A program made the translations under genes and the position numbers. A model generated the notes under the pieces. That model was not told where the DNA came from and did not search any database. It saw nothing but the letters and a program-made list of their open reading frames with translations. Positions 10,713 through 21,049 of a stretch of DNA of 64,000 nt are shown here, piece by piece. The stretch's first letter is position 1. Every line of letters starts with the position of its first letter. This DNA comes from Reticulitermes speratus. Its lineage: Eukaryota; Arthropoda; Insecta; Blattodea; Rhinotermitidae. The stretch covers positions 50,431,630-50,495,629 of the forward strand of contig JAJKFL010000003.1 in assembly GCA_021186555.1 (NCBI GenBank), in the 5' to 3' direction.

Positions 10713-11435
10713 AAAAGAGCATTAGAGCATTGATAGCATTGCCCCTTATTTGTTAGTAACTAATTTTGTTTTAACTTATAGTATCAATAAATCACGCAAC
10801 GTTCCCGAGAACAGCGACTCACTCAAATGTAAGAACTAACTCTTGTTCCACAGCATCTGCCTGTCGATAAATTGTTACCCACAGGCCTCACACTAATTAA
10901 CATCACCTCGAGTAGGGCCTTTAGTCAGTTGATAAACACTAGGTTAATGAACGCACAGAGCAGCAAGCGATCATTATACTCTACAGAACTGAAAATAAGT
11001 TACACGCATTTTGTATGTAATTTAATTAGTCACGGCCCATCTACTTGGTTGGTAATTATCGGAGCAGACGAATATTAGTTAGAAACACAAACAATGCACA
11101 GCAAAATATATTTCCAATATACGAACGTTTGTCTTGTTTATTTTGTGGTAATAATTTACACAGAATAATTACAATATTTTGACATTTAGAGTTTCCACGA
11201 TATTCAAAGAATCCTGAAAACTCGCAGGGATACCAATATTGTGGAGCAAAACATTTCTTCACTCTCCTAAAGATGACGGCATTATGTTCCTTATTTGGAT
11301 ATTTAAATTTACAGATACATAAAATCAAAACAAGAAGCCTAGGAGAAGACACTCAAACACCCCTCATAAAATCCATAACATCCGAATCAAAGGAGTGTAA
11401 AATATATTTTACAAACATCTATAAGCAGCATAATT
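10713..11435. other. No gene seen
   Basis: AT-rich sequence. A 98-codon minus ORF (11056-11352) has no recognisable domain. Confidence 0.45.
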
Positions 11436-11505
11436 GCCCCTGCCGGAAATCGAACCACGGTTCCTCGGACGTCATGGCCTTATCCTAGTTGCTACACCGA
11501 ATGCG
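11436..11505 (-). mobile_element. tRNA-like SINE head fragment
   Basis: The minus strand shows ATTCGGTGTAGCAACTAGGA (box A region) and GTGGTTCGATTTCCGGC (B box with one change). No SINE body can be followed. It may be an old SINE-A head; folding as a functional tRNA is not evident. Confidence 0.45.
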
Positions 11506-11673
11506 CTGTCGTGGCTCCCGTTAATCCGGCATATTCCGAACTACTAAGATGTTCATGATATACCGCTACATTCGGACCTTCCAGTGTGTCCTGGGTACAG
11601 TGACACTACAGCTCACTGTGACCCTTGACCTTCTTGCGGAGGTGCATCGTCAGTCTTTCTTAATATCTGGTTC

Positions 11674-11754
11674 TACAGGTTGTTCCACTTAAAACCGGCC
11701 CCCTTGTACAGCGAAATCAAGAAAGCGGGCCGTTTCTAAGTGGAACAACCTGTA
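11674..11754. mobile_element. 81-bp mariner-like palindromic MITE
   Basis: Inverted arms ACAGGTTGTTCCACTTAAAA/C and the inverse of ACAGGTTGTTCCACTTAGAA lie between TA dinucleotides. A TA target with ACAGG-type ends is the Tc1/mariner pattern. Arms are about 27 bp with a central spacer. No coding capacity. Confidence 0.75.
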
Positions 11755-12044
11755 TATCAGGGTCTCATGCTGTCAGCTAGATCCCTCATTGATCTGTTTT
11801 CGGTTACAGAGCGTGTTCCTTCTCAATGGCGAGGAACTTTTTCATTTAAAATGTTTTTCATAACGGTTCTTCGGGTTCAGAAAGGTTTTCTGTCACTGGG
11901 CTGTAATGCACAGGGTACGTCAGCGGAGACAGGTCAAAAAATGCGATGAAGTTCTAAATTCAATAGTCATATTTTAATTTTGATATTAGAAATATTAGTT
12001 GTTGTTATTACTGGTGTGTTTAATTTTATTGAAAGTACAGCGTT

Positions 12045-12230
12045 TAAACACGTTCGCGTAAGTCCCACCAAGCGCGTATTACGTTCGGCATGTCCGTCCG
12101 TCCACACGTATCAACTGAGCTCCGATTGGAAGGATTTGCTCCAGATTTGATATTTGGGACTTTCATGAACATCTGTCGATAAGATCCAAATTTGCTTAAA
12201 ATCACATAAAAATATCGGACATTTAACACG
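12045..12230 (-). repeat. Dispersed repeat H (CGTCCGTC-type), copy
   Basis: Shares GTTCGCGTAAGT, CATGTCCGTCCGTCC and the TGATATTTGGGACTTTCATG block with sequences at 18940-19095 (opposite strand), 35680-35790 and 52660-52760. The family has no ORF or terminal repeats visible here. Its class is unknown. Confidence 0.55.
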
Positions 12231-12304
12231 AAGAATTAATTACGTTTATGTCGTTGACAGTTATAAAAAATTTTCATTACATCGACAACAATGTAAACAG
12301 AATC

Positions 12305-12420
12305 CAATGCATCACCTTTGAAGATAGGGCGATAAGTTGTCCCGAAACGTTGGTAGCAAACTGTCAATCTAGACTGCGCAAAATCCCAGAATAACGCAGA
12401 TCTCGCAACCCAGTGTTGAT
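12305..12420 (+). mobile_element. HHR group-2 remnant
   Basis: TTTGAAGATAGGGCGATAAG, TTGTCCCGAAACGTTGGTAG, then AATCCCAGAATAACGCAGAT: the right arm of the family in plus orientation. The hammerhead-like core begins TTGAAGA in place of CTGAAGA, so C3 is lost. Confidence 0.65.
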
Positions 12421-12814
12421 TTTCCATGGTAACAATCAGCAACTTTATATTGCTAACAGCAATATGCGGCTCAACAATACGAAGGAAACGCATTGTTGTG
12501 TTTTCATTGGAATATTTTCATTACTATTAGGCTATAATGTCGACAGCGACATAGTCGTATCTACATGAACAACAGACATAACGCATTGTTGGGTCTCCAT
12601 AGCAACAATGGTTACGCGAAAGTGCCACTATCACGTTATACGTACCCTGTAACTTAAAATTGCGTGCGGCCCCCACTGAAATTTCAAAATTTTCCGTTTG
12701 GCCCGCTATTTGAATTTGAGACCCCTCTTCTAGATGTGTGTTAGGGTCACGTCTTGGCCGCTTTATCCGTGTATAGAATACTGCGTAGGCAACAAAGCCG
12801 GTCTAGACGCCGTT

Positions 12815-12912
12815 GGAGGAAAGAAAAACTTTTGTTCCTACTGGAAATTAAACCCAAATTTTCAGGTCATCCAGCTCGTAGCCTTGCCACTATACTGAGC
12901 CACCCGTCTCCT
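12815..12912 (-). mobile_element. SINE-A head fragment
   Basis: CCAGCTCGTAGCCTTGCCAC and ATACTGAGCCACCCG are the inverse of the SINE-A tRNA-like head. A degraded B box (GGAAATTAAACCC) lies upstream. The body is missing. Confidence 0.6.
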
Positions 12913-13364
12913 AAACAATCATCTAAAAATTTCACGACCATTTATAATTTACGTAACAACGCACAATATTGTCAAATATAATGCATGGTATGGTAGCTTA
13001 TAGTCATCATATGTGAGGGCAGGTTAAGTGTCGCCTTTACAACAAAACACGTGTCATGACACGGTCACCTATCACACAACGCTGAGGAAGATGATACACA
13101 CAACCTTGTGTTACAAAGTACACTTGCTGGCACTACGAGAGTCAAAATAACAGTCTGGCTTTGGTGTACACAATCCTTGTTGAATCTGTCAAGAGGCATT
13201 GGTGTTAATACCAAGCCACCTACTTCGCGCATCAAACTTATTTCTTATATTTCGCCTTGTTGCAATGTTGTACTTCTTTTTTTTTAGGTTACACAGAAAA
13301 CTGATTTGATTGTTCCAACACAATACAGTTTTAATGTTCACATATACGTTTAATTGATATTCAA
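12913..13364. other. No gene seen
   Basis: Unique sequence with no recognisable gene or repeat. Confidence 0.45.
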
Positions 13365-13642
13365 AAGGCAAAGCAATCCCTACACAGGCCTAGACAGGCC
13401 CTTAGGGTTGCAGGAGGTTGAGGCTCCCAGAAGATGGTAAGGCTGTCAGCCCTACGCACCGGCCGCCTTTGCCCCCCCCCACGAAATATTCCTGGTACTC
13501 ATTTCTGTTATAGGCTGACTCGACCCCAGGGTCATATTGCGACCGAAAGGATTAAGTCAATGAAAAAGGACACCATCGGGAATCGAACCCGCGAATTTCC
13601 GGCTTGTAGCGCAATGCCTCAACCAACTGCGCCACCGCGTGC
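13365..13642 (-). mobile_element. SINE-D copy with likely target duplication
   Basis: Head GGTGGCGCAGTTGGTTGAGG with exact A box TGGCGCAGTTGG and B box GGTTCGATTCC on the minus strand, then the usual body. The flanks ATTGATATTCAA and ATTTGATATTAA look like a decayed target duplication. About 20 bases of body are missing near 13432. Confidence 0.85.
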
Positions 13643-13929
13643 AATTTGATATTAAGGCGTAATATTTTATAAGAATTGCCTAGAGTTCTCCGTTATTGTA
13701 AAATATTTATAGTTGTTTCCTGTTATCTGTATTCAGAGAATAGAGTGAAAATACACAGATATCAAACGTTAGTAACATGATTAACAGTGAGAAATAGCGA
13801 AGGGGTAGCTACAAGCCTGTACGAACATACTACGTTCAAACTGTCACGGATTTTCGAAACGTAATGTCAGGCAGAATTTTCACTGTTACACCACAGAACT
13901 GGTGACAATTTATGCGTTGTCTGAAATGG

Positions 13930-14065
13930 TAATGTTGTTCCTCAGAATTCCATGAGGCATATAGCAGAGTAGAGGTACAGCTCCATTCATTCGTTACCTC
14001 GGCACTAGATAGAGATGAGTAGTCAGCGTCACGCCCCGACCGCTTTACCCACATTGAAAGAATCC
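13930..14065 (-). mobile_element. SINE-A copy, 5'-truncated
   Basis: TCCATGAGGCATATAGCAGA, GTAGAGGTACAGCTCCATTC, ACCTCGGCACTAGATAGAGA and CACGCCCCGACCGCTTTACC are SINE-A body landmarks. The head is absent. Confidence 0.75.
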
Positions 14066-15340
14066 ACATTTTCCTACTAACCTTTTAAAGCCTACTGGTT
14101 ACTTGATGCTCCAACAAGTTTAACATTCACAAATTATATATTCTGCTCACACAGTATTTATGTGTTTTGTATTTATCTCAGATCAAACAGCGACTTTTGT
14201 CCTATATAAAATAAACTGATTGGTTTTTATAACGGAGATAAAAAAATGTTTACTGCGCGGTACGAACTGAGTCTTTAAAAATAAAACAGTTTACCTTTCG
14301 TCTTTAAAGGGTTAAAAAGGGTACTTGGTTAGCCCCAGAGGTTTGAGAGTCGACTTTGTTTGATATTTTAATTTAATTTGTATAGGAGACCCATAAAAAC
14401 GTGTGTGTTTGTGTTGTCTAAGGAGATTGTACTCGATCTAACACGCACGAAGCTATGAGCAGACGTTCCCATAAAATTTCGAGAGCTGGATATGTGAGAG
14501 TGGACTCGACCAAGTTTTATGCGCAGCAAAAATTCAGTGGCCCCCATAAAGTAACCGTACGGTACATGTCATGCTTTTAGTCTAATCAACACCTGAGGCA
14601 TATTTGAAGAGAACACTGCTATACAGAGGCCACGGAAAGAAGTCCCATGTCAGAACTCCTTCTCAGCATCTCTCCCCAGATAGAATCCTGTCTGCAGAGC
14701 ACTCTCTTATACACTTTCTTCCAGTCATCTACCTACTTTGTTCATACGAGTGTCGACAGTGATAAACACGTCACGTTCACCAGCCACAAGCGTTTGGAAC
14801 TTCTTGACAGAGGAGGAAATTCTCAAGCGTTATCACCCCACCATACATATGACTTATTTCAGTGACATCAGTATAGCTGCAAAGGGTTGGCCAGTATCAG
14901 GTGAGTATTTGTAGACATACATTCTAACATCGTGTGACATACCAAAAATAAAAAGCTTTCGTATCGGTATAATTTGATCTAAGTAGAAGGAGAAAGTGAT
15001 TTGCGATGAGTCGTGTCAACACTGTTTTCTGTCCGTGCCAGGTCTGGGCTGGTACTGCACGCACTCACTTTATTACCAACCTTCCCCCACCAACTTCCCA
15101 CCTGAAACTACCCCAAAACTATCAACCTTTACCTCCTGCATTAGTCTATTGATTTTGTTTCCACGCGAGATATTTCCCCTGTACGAGATAAATATCGAAT
15201 GGTTTTCTCCTTAGATTTTTTCAAGTTATTGAAAATTAAGGCTAGCAGGTGGTGACTGTATTTAGTTTTCCATATTCAGAATCCACTACTATGAACCACG
15301 TTTTATATTGAAATAATTCACTCCGTGTATTTGCTTAATA
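14066..15340. other. No gene seen
   Basis: Over 1.2 kb of apparently unique AT-rich sequence with short chance ORFs only (14647-14865, 14996-15214). A pyrimidine-rich stretch lies at 15070-15120. Confidence 0.45.
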
Positions 15341-15403
15341 TTCATTTATAAAACCAACTTAATGAACAAGTTGCAAACACATTTAAAAGTATAGTCCTTC
15401 ACT

Positions 15404-15445
15404 ACTCCTACATGTTTCGGCACATCTGTGCCATCTTCAGGGAGT
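15404..15445 (-). ncRNA. Hammerhead ribozyme (type I), intact core
   Basis: Minus strand: stem I ACTCC, core CTGAAGA, stem II GGCAC/GTGCC, GAA, short stem III ACATGT, cleavage-site A, then closing stem I GGAGT. Every conserved core position of the family (C3 U4 G5 A6 N7 G8 A9, G12 A13 A14, U16.1 H17) is satisfied. Stem III has only 2 bp with a 2-base loop, as in Penelope-type hammerheads thought to act as dimers. Confidence 0.75.
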
Positions 15446-15663
15446 GCATGCACCAAATTTATTTTTATATATTTTATACATATTTATATATTTACATATT
15501 TTATATCAAATTAAGAAATTAATATATGTATGTAATGCGTTTATATGTCATAATATGTTGTTATATTAACCACACTTAACCTGAAGCTTAGCTATTAAAT
15601 GCTGTATTTAATGATTATTACGGATATAATCTGTTAAGACAAAGTTTTAAATTAGGTGCATGA

Positions 15664-15705
15664 ACTTCCTGAAGATGGCATAGACGTGCCGAAACATGTA
15701 GGAGT
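15664..15705 (+). ncRNA. Hammerhead ribozyme (type I), intact core
   Basis: Stem I ACTTC pairs with GGAGT (one G-U). The core is CTGAAGA, stem II GGCAT/GTGCC (one wobble), then GAA, stem III ACATGT and cleavage-site A. It faces the copy at 15404-15445, so transcripts of either strand contain one sense ribozyme and one complementary arm. Confidence 0.72.
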
Positions 15706-15977
15706 AGCTCAAGAACATACTTTGAAATGTGTTTGTAACGTGTGCCTTAAGTTGGTTTTATAACTGAATCATATTTTATTTGTTCAACCCCGCTGTAGGT
15801 GGAGTAAAGCTGTTGGGTATGGTGAATAATGAAGGTATAACAATGCGGAATGAAGTATTAGTGGCCGTATTTAAGAAACTAGCCTATAACTTGTAAAGAA
15901 CAACTTAATAAAACCCGATGATGGGGACTGCAGTGACATCTGTAACGTCAGTACACATCTACCAACGAAACTGCTTC

Positions 15978-16101
15978 ATGAAATCCGTGGTCTTCTGGGT
16001 TATTACACGGCGTCGTGTGGTAATTATTTACCACACGACGCCGTGTAATAACCCAGAAGACCACGGATTTCATCAACATCGCAGCGGAAGCCTGAAATCA
16101 A
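15978..16101. mobile_element. Group-2 related hairpin with perfect 46-bp arms
   Basis: The arms at 15978-16023 and 16028-16073 are exact inverse copies separated by TTAT. They contain the GTCTTCTGGGTTATTACACG block of the group-2 family (peptide FWVITRR). The right flank GCGGAAGCCTGAAATC also matches that family's outer end. AACTGCT flanks the whole at 15969-15975 and 16104-16110, a possible short target duplication. Confidence 0.8.
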
Positions 16102-16925
16102 GGAACTGCTCGATATTTTAGAAGAAGGAAAATTTCACACTGTACTTTAAATTATTGCCTGAACAAATTTTTGATTTGTTACTACCATTCCAAGATATTT
16201 GAACTTCGCCACGTGTTATTTTAAGTATTCACCTTCTATTCTTAATTACTGTTTCCTGCTTCCAAACAAATTCACAGCTTAAGTTTAACATATTTATTGT
16301 TTTTTTGCCTTCAATAAATGTGATATCCCTTGAAGGACCAGAAGTTTAAAGCAATCCAGCCTAAAGTGTTCGTGTCTTTTATTCAAATTCTCACGGTCGC
16401 CCACTTCTTATGCACACACATTCACGGCGCGAGAAAGAGACAGCGTGAAGAAGCTTATGGAACAAGGCGTGTATCTTCAACTCAAATATTTGTCTTGCGG
16501 TGAAAGGTATTACTGCGAGTGGGAGAGATGCAGACGAGAAGTAGAGGAGAAAGGAGACAAGAAGGAAAGTGAATATGTGTGTATGAGTAAGAAAAGAGAT
16601 AAAATGCTAGAATAAGAAGACTACAACGATGGATATGGGTTATGTAGTGAATAATACATGCCTCTACGGTTCACTCAGAAAATGTGGTTTCTTTTCCTTG
16701 AGGGTGCTTTCTGGTGTGAATAGCATGGCAACGCTACAGCAGAGCGAAGGAAAACTTCAATTTTGGTTCATGTATTTTCGTTAAAGCAGAACTGAAAATT
16801 CTATGAGAAGGGTGAAAAGTGGATTTCACGAAAAAAGAAAGATAAGATTTTGCGGTAGGGTTTGTGACAGACATGGCTCTAGGAATAGAATCAGCCACAG
16901 TCTAGGAATTTAGAACTGAATAATG
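16102..16925. other. No gene seen
   Basis: Unique sequence, partly purine-rich at 16500-16620, with no recognisable coding region. Confidence 0.45.
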
Positions 16926-16930
16926 CTGGC

Positions 16931-17140
16931 AGCTGGGATAGCTCAGTGTCCATAGTAACTGCACGACTTTAAAGTATGGATTTTATATCCAGATGGGGCA
17001 GAAACTCTTCCCCAATGCATCCAGAGCGGCTCTGAGGTTGACGCATCCTACTAGGTCATAACCGGGGCTCTTCCCTTGGGATAAAGAAGGCGGAACGTGA
17101 AGCTCTTCACTCTCCCGCATATAGTGCCGGAAGTAAAAAA
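16931..17140 (+). mobile_element. SINE-A copy with head
   Basis: Plus-strand box A GATAGCTCAGTGTCCATAGT, a degraded B box (TTTTATATCC), then GAGCGGCTCTGAGGTTGACG, GGGCTCTTCCCTTGGGATAA and the CCGCATATAGTGCCGGAAGT body block. An old copy. Confidence 0.7.
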
Positions 17141-17331
17141 ATCCTTGAGTATCATTCCCACAAGAAAACCAAGGTTAACAGAAGGTCATATTTATCGTCT
17201 TAAATACGGAATTAACAACATTCATTTTGTGTGTCTCTAAATATGGACCAGAGGGAGTAGATTTTATAGGTTTTGTATCGAATTCCTTGTATAATGGAGT
17301 TTCAATACCGTTTCAATTGAAATAGAGTGGA

Positions 17332-17392
17332 ACAACAACAACAACAACAACGTGCGAATGTTCAACAGCATATTATATATATATATATATAT
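17332..17392. repeat. (ACA)n and (TA)n microsatellites
   Basis: About six ACA units (17332-17351) and ten TA dinucleotides (17373-17392) within 60 bases. Confidence 0.9.
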
Positions 17393-17654
17393 CATTATTT
17401 CTTAGTGCATTTTCTGTGTTAATGTGCAAATTATGTTTTGTTATTTAAACAGTCTCCGTTTGCTCAGTCGGCAAGTGCATATGTTGCGGCGTAATGTAAT
17501 CCGACAGACAGATATGGGGCTGTTGTTCAAGCAATTGACTTGTTATGTTGTGTTCTTGTTTTTATATGTATTATTCTTTAGTTCTATGATTCGTCGTTGT
17601 GTATGTATGCTTCATTTATAACTGTCACTTATGATTCTGAGCCAGCAGGTAAAA

Positions 17655-17890
17655 AGAACTATCGTATTATTAATATTATTATTATTAGTTATCTCCTTTA
17701 TGCCAGGTATTTGCAATTATATACATTAAACAAACCATATTTCTACGGTACACAACGCTGCAGCTGTTCTGTGGTTACAATTTATGCTACATGTAATGTT
17801 ACTTCCTATGTTGAATGTTTTGTACTTTTACATTAACACTTTCAAAAGTATTTATTATTATTATTATTATTATTATCATCATTATTATGC
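17655..17890. repeat. ATT-bounded dispersed repeat, copy 1
   Basis: Shares CTCCTTTATGCCAGGTATTT, CAATTATATACATTAAACAA and CCATATTTCTACGGTA with 29255-29535. Both copies have ATT/TTA runs on each side. Class unknown; ORF 17597-17836 crosses it without a recognisable domain. Confidence 0.6.
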
Positions 17891-18775
17891 CTGAGCTATA
17901 TCCATCTTTCTGCTAATGTAGTCCTGTGCAAAACACGAGAAATTACAGACATGTTCATACAGGCAGTGTCATTAGTGTCGATGTCAGCAAACAAAGAGCC
18001 CCGCTGCTGCGGTAGATGTGTGAACAACCGCAGAACAAACATTCGTTTTGCACAAAGCAAATGTTTTTAATGAGAAATTTCTGCAGGCAAATAACTCACG
18101 TTGTCGGATGCTGCGTTGATCAGGAAGAGGAAATACGTTAAACTCACCTGTAAAAGAAGAAAAGAAAAGACAACAATTAATGTAATTACAGGATCCATAA
18201 AGGAAAGCTAAATTTGTTTTCCTCAGTTTTAACTATTTGAAATTTTAAACATAGTGGTTAGTATAAGTATCGTCGGGTTCAAGATTGAAAACCCTGCATT
18301 TTTTTTCCCCCCACAAACTTTCTTTACGTATTTCATATGATTTTAACAACAGACAGCCATTATTTCCCCATTCAGCATTGAGAGTCTCGTCTTTGTAATG
18401 GAAACACACTGCTGTCTGCGTGAGGTATGAAACGAACCTTATGTCAACAGGACAGGCAATGCACGTGTAAATGTAACACTAAGACGCCTTCGCACAACCA
18501 CTGTTGCCCTGGAAAAGCAGTAACTATTACATATTCTGAGTGTGTTGCTGTAGCCTTAGTTATCCAGCATGCAAAGTGCATCTTTTCTGCGCCGTATTAT
18601 ATTGTCATCTGTGGCCTGTCTGGCTGTATCATATTTCTCCATATTATCTCATAAAAGGCACGATTTTCAGAAAAAAAGTTTTTGAACATAACGGGTGTTT
18701 TGACTTTCTATACAATTTTTTCCTAAAGCATTTATGATTCTAAGAAAAATTCAGCGGGTTATTATTATAAATGTA
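17891..18775. other. No gene seen
   Basis: About 880 bases with overlapping short ORFs (18427-18654, 18540-18737), which lack recognisable motifs. Confidence 0.45.
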
Positions 18776-18835
18776 CTTAGAGGAAGCAATAGATCGCAAC
18801 CTGTGGAGAACTCGCTTTGGAAGAGACTACGGATC
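18776..18835 (+). mobile_element. LINE ORF2 C-terminus, 5'-truncated
   Basis: Reads LEEAIDRNLWRTRFGRDY then GSVVRQTTE and a TGA stop. This matches the C-terminal tail I recall from insect non-LTR retrotransposons. The homologous minus-strand fragment at 10050-10141 confirms it is repetitive. Only the last 20 codons are present, as in a severely 5'-truncated insertion. Confidence 0.7.
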
Positions 18836-18854
18836 TGTCGTAAGACAGACTACA

Positions 18855-18883
18855 GAATGAATGAATGAATGAATGAATGAGGT
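18855..18883. repeat. (GAAT)n microsatellite at LINE 3' end
   Basis: About six or seven GAAT units immediately after the LINE stop codon. They probably grew from the LINE's own TGAATGAATG tail. Confidence 0.85.
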
Positions 18884-18939
18884 CTTCACGTAAAGTACCA
18901 ATTATTCGTGTCAGACCTTAATAAACTTGAATTTTGTTG

Positions 18940-19095
18940 ACAGATTTTCGAAAAATAATCAAATATCAAATTTAATGGAAATCCGTCCTGTGGGAGCCGA
19001 GTTGTTCCATGCGGACGGACGGACGGACGGACAGACATGACGAAGCTAAAGAGTCGCTTTTCGCAATTATGCGAAAGCGCCTAAAAATGTTATTC
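18940..19095 (+). repeat. Dispersed repeat H, copy with (GGAC)n
   Basis: Contains ATCAAATATCAAATTTAATG, five GGAC units (19013-19034), GACATGACGAAGCTAA and CGCAATTATGCGAAAGCGCC. The order is the reverse complement of the 12045-12230, 35680-35790 and 52660-52760 copies. Confidence 0.6.
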
Positions 19096-19386
19096 TTCAG
19101 AAGTTAAAGAAGACGACATCGAGATGTGGAGGTTTAGTTTCACGCGTCTTTACTTTGAGACTAGATGTAAAGAATGAGCTTTGCGCTCCAGCTGGTTTAA
19201 CCCTGTGGAAATGCCCCCGGCACGCCTTCCAGCCTCACAGCCGGTGCTGATTTAGCGACGAACAGAACAAAGCTTTATTTTAATATCACCGTGCATTTTT
19301 GAACATTAATACTGTTTTACACCAACAAAATGCACTTATTTATTTCAAGAACACTAAAATATTCTTTAAAATATTAGATAAAAAAA

Positions 19387-19432
19387 ACCCTACATATGTT
19401 TCGGCTTATCGATAAGCCATCTTCAAACGGTA
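19387..19432 (-). ncRNA. Hammerhead-like sequence, C3 lost
   Basis: Minus strand: TTGAAGA where CTGAAGA is expected, stem II GGCTTAT/ATAAGCC intact, GAA, stem III AC/GT with loop ATAT, then GTAGGGT. C3 is T, and stem I no longer closes cleanly (ACCGT against GGGTT). C3 is essential in known hammerheads, so this arm is probably inactive. Confidence 0.6.
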
Positions 19433-19588
19433 TATTTGTAGAGCGTACAACTATTACGAGGTGCTTTTTAGAACGCATTTGTTCACATAATAAGTGATGA
19501 AAGAAAGTCTAGTGAGATATGATGATGACTATACTCCTCAACAGAGGACCAATATGTGTACGTGTTTTTAAAAACCAGCAGTTGTGAC

Positions 19589-19634
19589 ACCCCCTGAAGA
19601 TGGCTTATCGATAAGCCGAAACTTATGTAGGGGT
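19589..19634 (+). ncRNA. Hammerhead ribozyme (type I), intact core
   Basis: Stem I ACCCC/GGGGT (5 bp), core CTGAAGA, stem II GGCTTA/TAAGCC closed by TCGA, GAA, stem III AC/GT with loop TTAT, and cleavage-site A. It has the best stem I and stem II of the six group-1 candidates, and its stem III loop (4 bases) is less strained. Confidence 0.78.
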
Positions 19635-19952
19635 TTTTTAATCTAATATTTTAAAGAATATTTTAGTGTTCTTGAAATAAATATATGCATTTGGTTGGTG
19701 TAAAACAGTATTAAGAACAATACTTGTTTACAATCTTCATGAAATGCGACGTGTCTTTGGTATATTCGTGCCAAATTCTCATCAATACCGTGCAGATGGA
19801 GCCAGTTGTGTCCCTCGAAACCTTAGTAGCCATTTATCTAAAAGCACAGTGTCATATCCCGTAATAACGTAATTTAGAACTTTAACGGATGTCTCGTCCC
19901 GTTAAAGTAAACCTTGATTACTAGTGTCAACTAAAATTTAAATTTGAGACTG

Positions 19953-20170
19953 TAATTAAACATCACGCTTTACAGACATGAGGGGAGTGGAAGTCATCCT
20001 CCACTAACTCGTAACCTACACACCAGATGATGATGGGTGATTAATTTCACACCTCGAGGGCTTTATCTCATGGGAGAGCATGTGGAAAACGCATACAAAA
20101 ACCCATATTTACCTTACGAGATTTAAACCACATCCATAGAACGACTATCCAGTCCCTTAACTGCTCTAAG
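19953..20170 (-). mobile_element. SINE-A copy, diverged
   Basis: ATTAAACATCACGC, GAGGGGAGTGGAAGTCATCC, CACCAGATGATGATGGGTGA and TTTCACACCTCGAGGGCTTT follow the SINE-A order on the minus strand. The B-box region is GAGATTTAAACCACATC and the head is barely recognisable. Confidence 0.6.
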
Positions 20171-20735
20171 CCATTACTAAGTATCAACGTGTAAGCAATA
20201 TATCGGAAGTACGCAACTCATTACGTAAACAGTAAAACCAAATTTTTTTTTTTATTTTCAGCACAAATCTTAACGAACATCATTATTCGGATATTACATT
20301 GTCAACATAGCTTACTAGTTACAACACATTACACTGTTTACTCGTTAAATAAGGACCAGTAAATCTAAACTAGTTTGCAGTAAAATTAATCTTTGGCAAT
20401 ATCAACGTAGATACTTGTTGCAAAAACTGTTCTGTTATTTTACGGTGGCCTCTTGACTGCGAGTGAGGGGAAGGAATAGTTGGGGAAAGCGGTGCAGTGA
20501 CCTCAGGTATCGGTGGCGAAATTGGATGTGGTCACAGTGCAGATATAAGAGTGCTGGCATATGTTAACTATAAACTATGAGTTTAAAGACTACTATTCTG
20601 TTGTTATACATGTAAGCGGCCATCAATCGTGGAGGTAATTACATATGGAGACAAAATTAGATCAATAAACGGCAGACGGTATACGAAGGATTTGCGAGGT
20701 CTTAGGTTTTGACAACAGTGTTGTTAAAGTCTTCT
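20171..20735. other. No gene seen
   Basis: Unique AT-rich sequence, no supported feature. Confidence 0.45.
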
Positions 20736-20741
20736 GGGTAA

Positions 20742-21043
20742 AGGTAAAGCAATCCCATTACAGGCCTGGACAGACCCTTAGGGTTCCAGAAGGTTGAGGC
20801 TCCCAGATTTCTAGACAATCGGCACACGAAGGTGGTAAGCTTGTTAGCCCTACGCACCGGCCGCCTTTACCCCCCCCCCCCCACCACCAGGAAAATATTC
20901 CTGGTACTCATTTCTGTTAGAGGCTGAGTCGACCCCAGGGCCATAGTGCGACCGAAACGATTATATCAATGAAAAATTCCAATGACACCATCGGGAATCG
21001 AACCTGCGACGTTCCGGCTTGTAGCGCAGTGCCTCAACCAACT
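20742..21043 (-). mobile_element. SINE-D copy, head end clipped
   Basis: Near-complete body with tail CCATTACAGGCCTGGACAGA and B box (GGTTCGATTCC on the minus strand). The first 15 or so bases of the tRNA-like head are missing after CAACCAACTG. A C-run at 20869-20882 interrupts the body. It lies directly against the hammerhead fragment at 21050-21200. Confidence 0.85.
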
Positions 21044-21049
21044 GGGATT

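Larger units (their letters stand above)
15345..15767. mobile_element. HHR group-1 foldback element with two hammerheads
   Basis: The arms are inverted. The left begins TTCATTTATAAAACCAACTT and the right ends AAGTTGGTTTTATAACTGAA. Both contain an AAACACATTT/AAATGTGTTT block and a hammerhead-ribozyme sequence at the inner end (15404-15445 minus, 15664-15705 plus). The spacer is AT-rich and non-coding. Hammerheads of this form are known from Penelope-like retroelements and animal retrozymes; assignment to that group is inferred from the ribozyme, since no reverse transcriptase is present. Confidence 0.65.
19305..19714. mobile_element. HHR group-1 foldback element with two hammerheads
   Basis: Inverted arms of about 125 bases. 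The left starts ATTAATACTGTTTTACACCA and the right ends with GGTGTAAAACAGTATTAA. Both contain TTCAAGAACACTAAAATATT or its inverse and end inward in hammerhead sequences. The middle (19435-19585) is unique and non-coding. The layout is the same as at 15345-15767, but the arms differ, so it is a separate subfamily. Confidence 0.68.
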
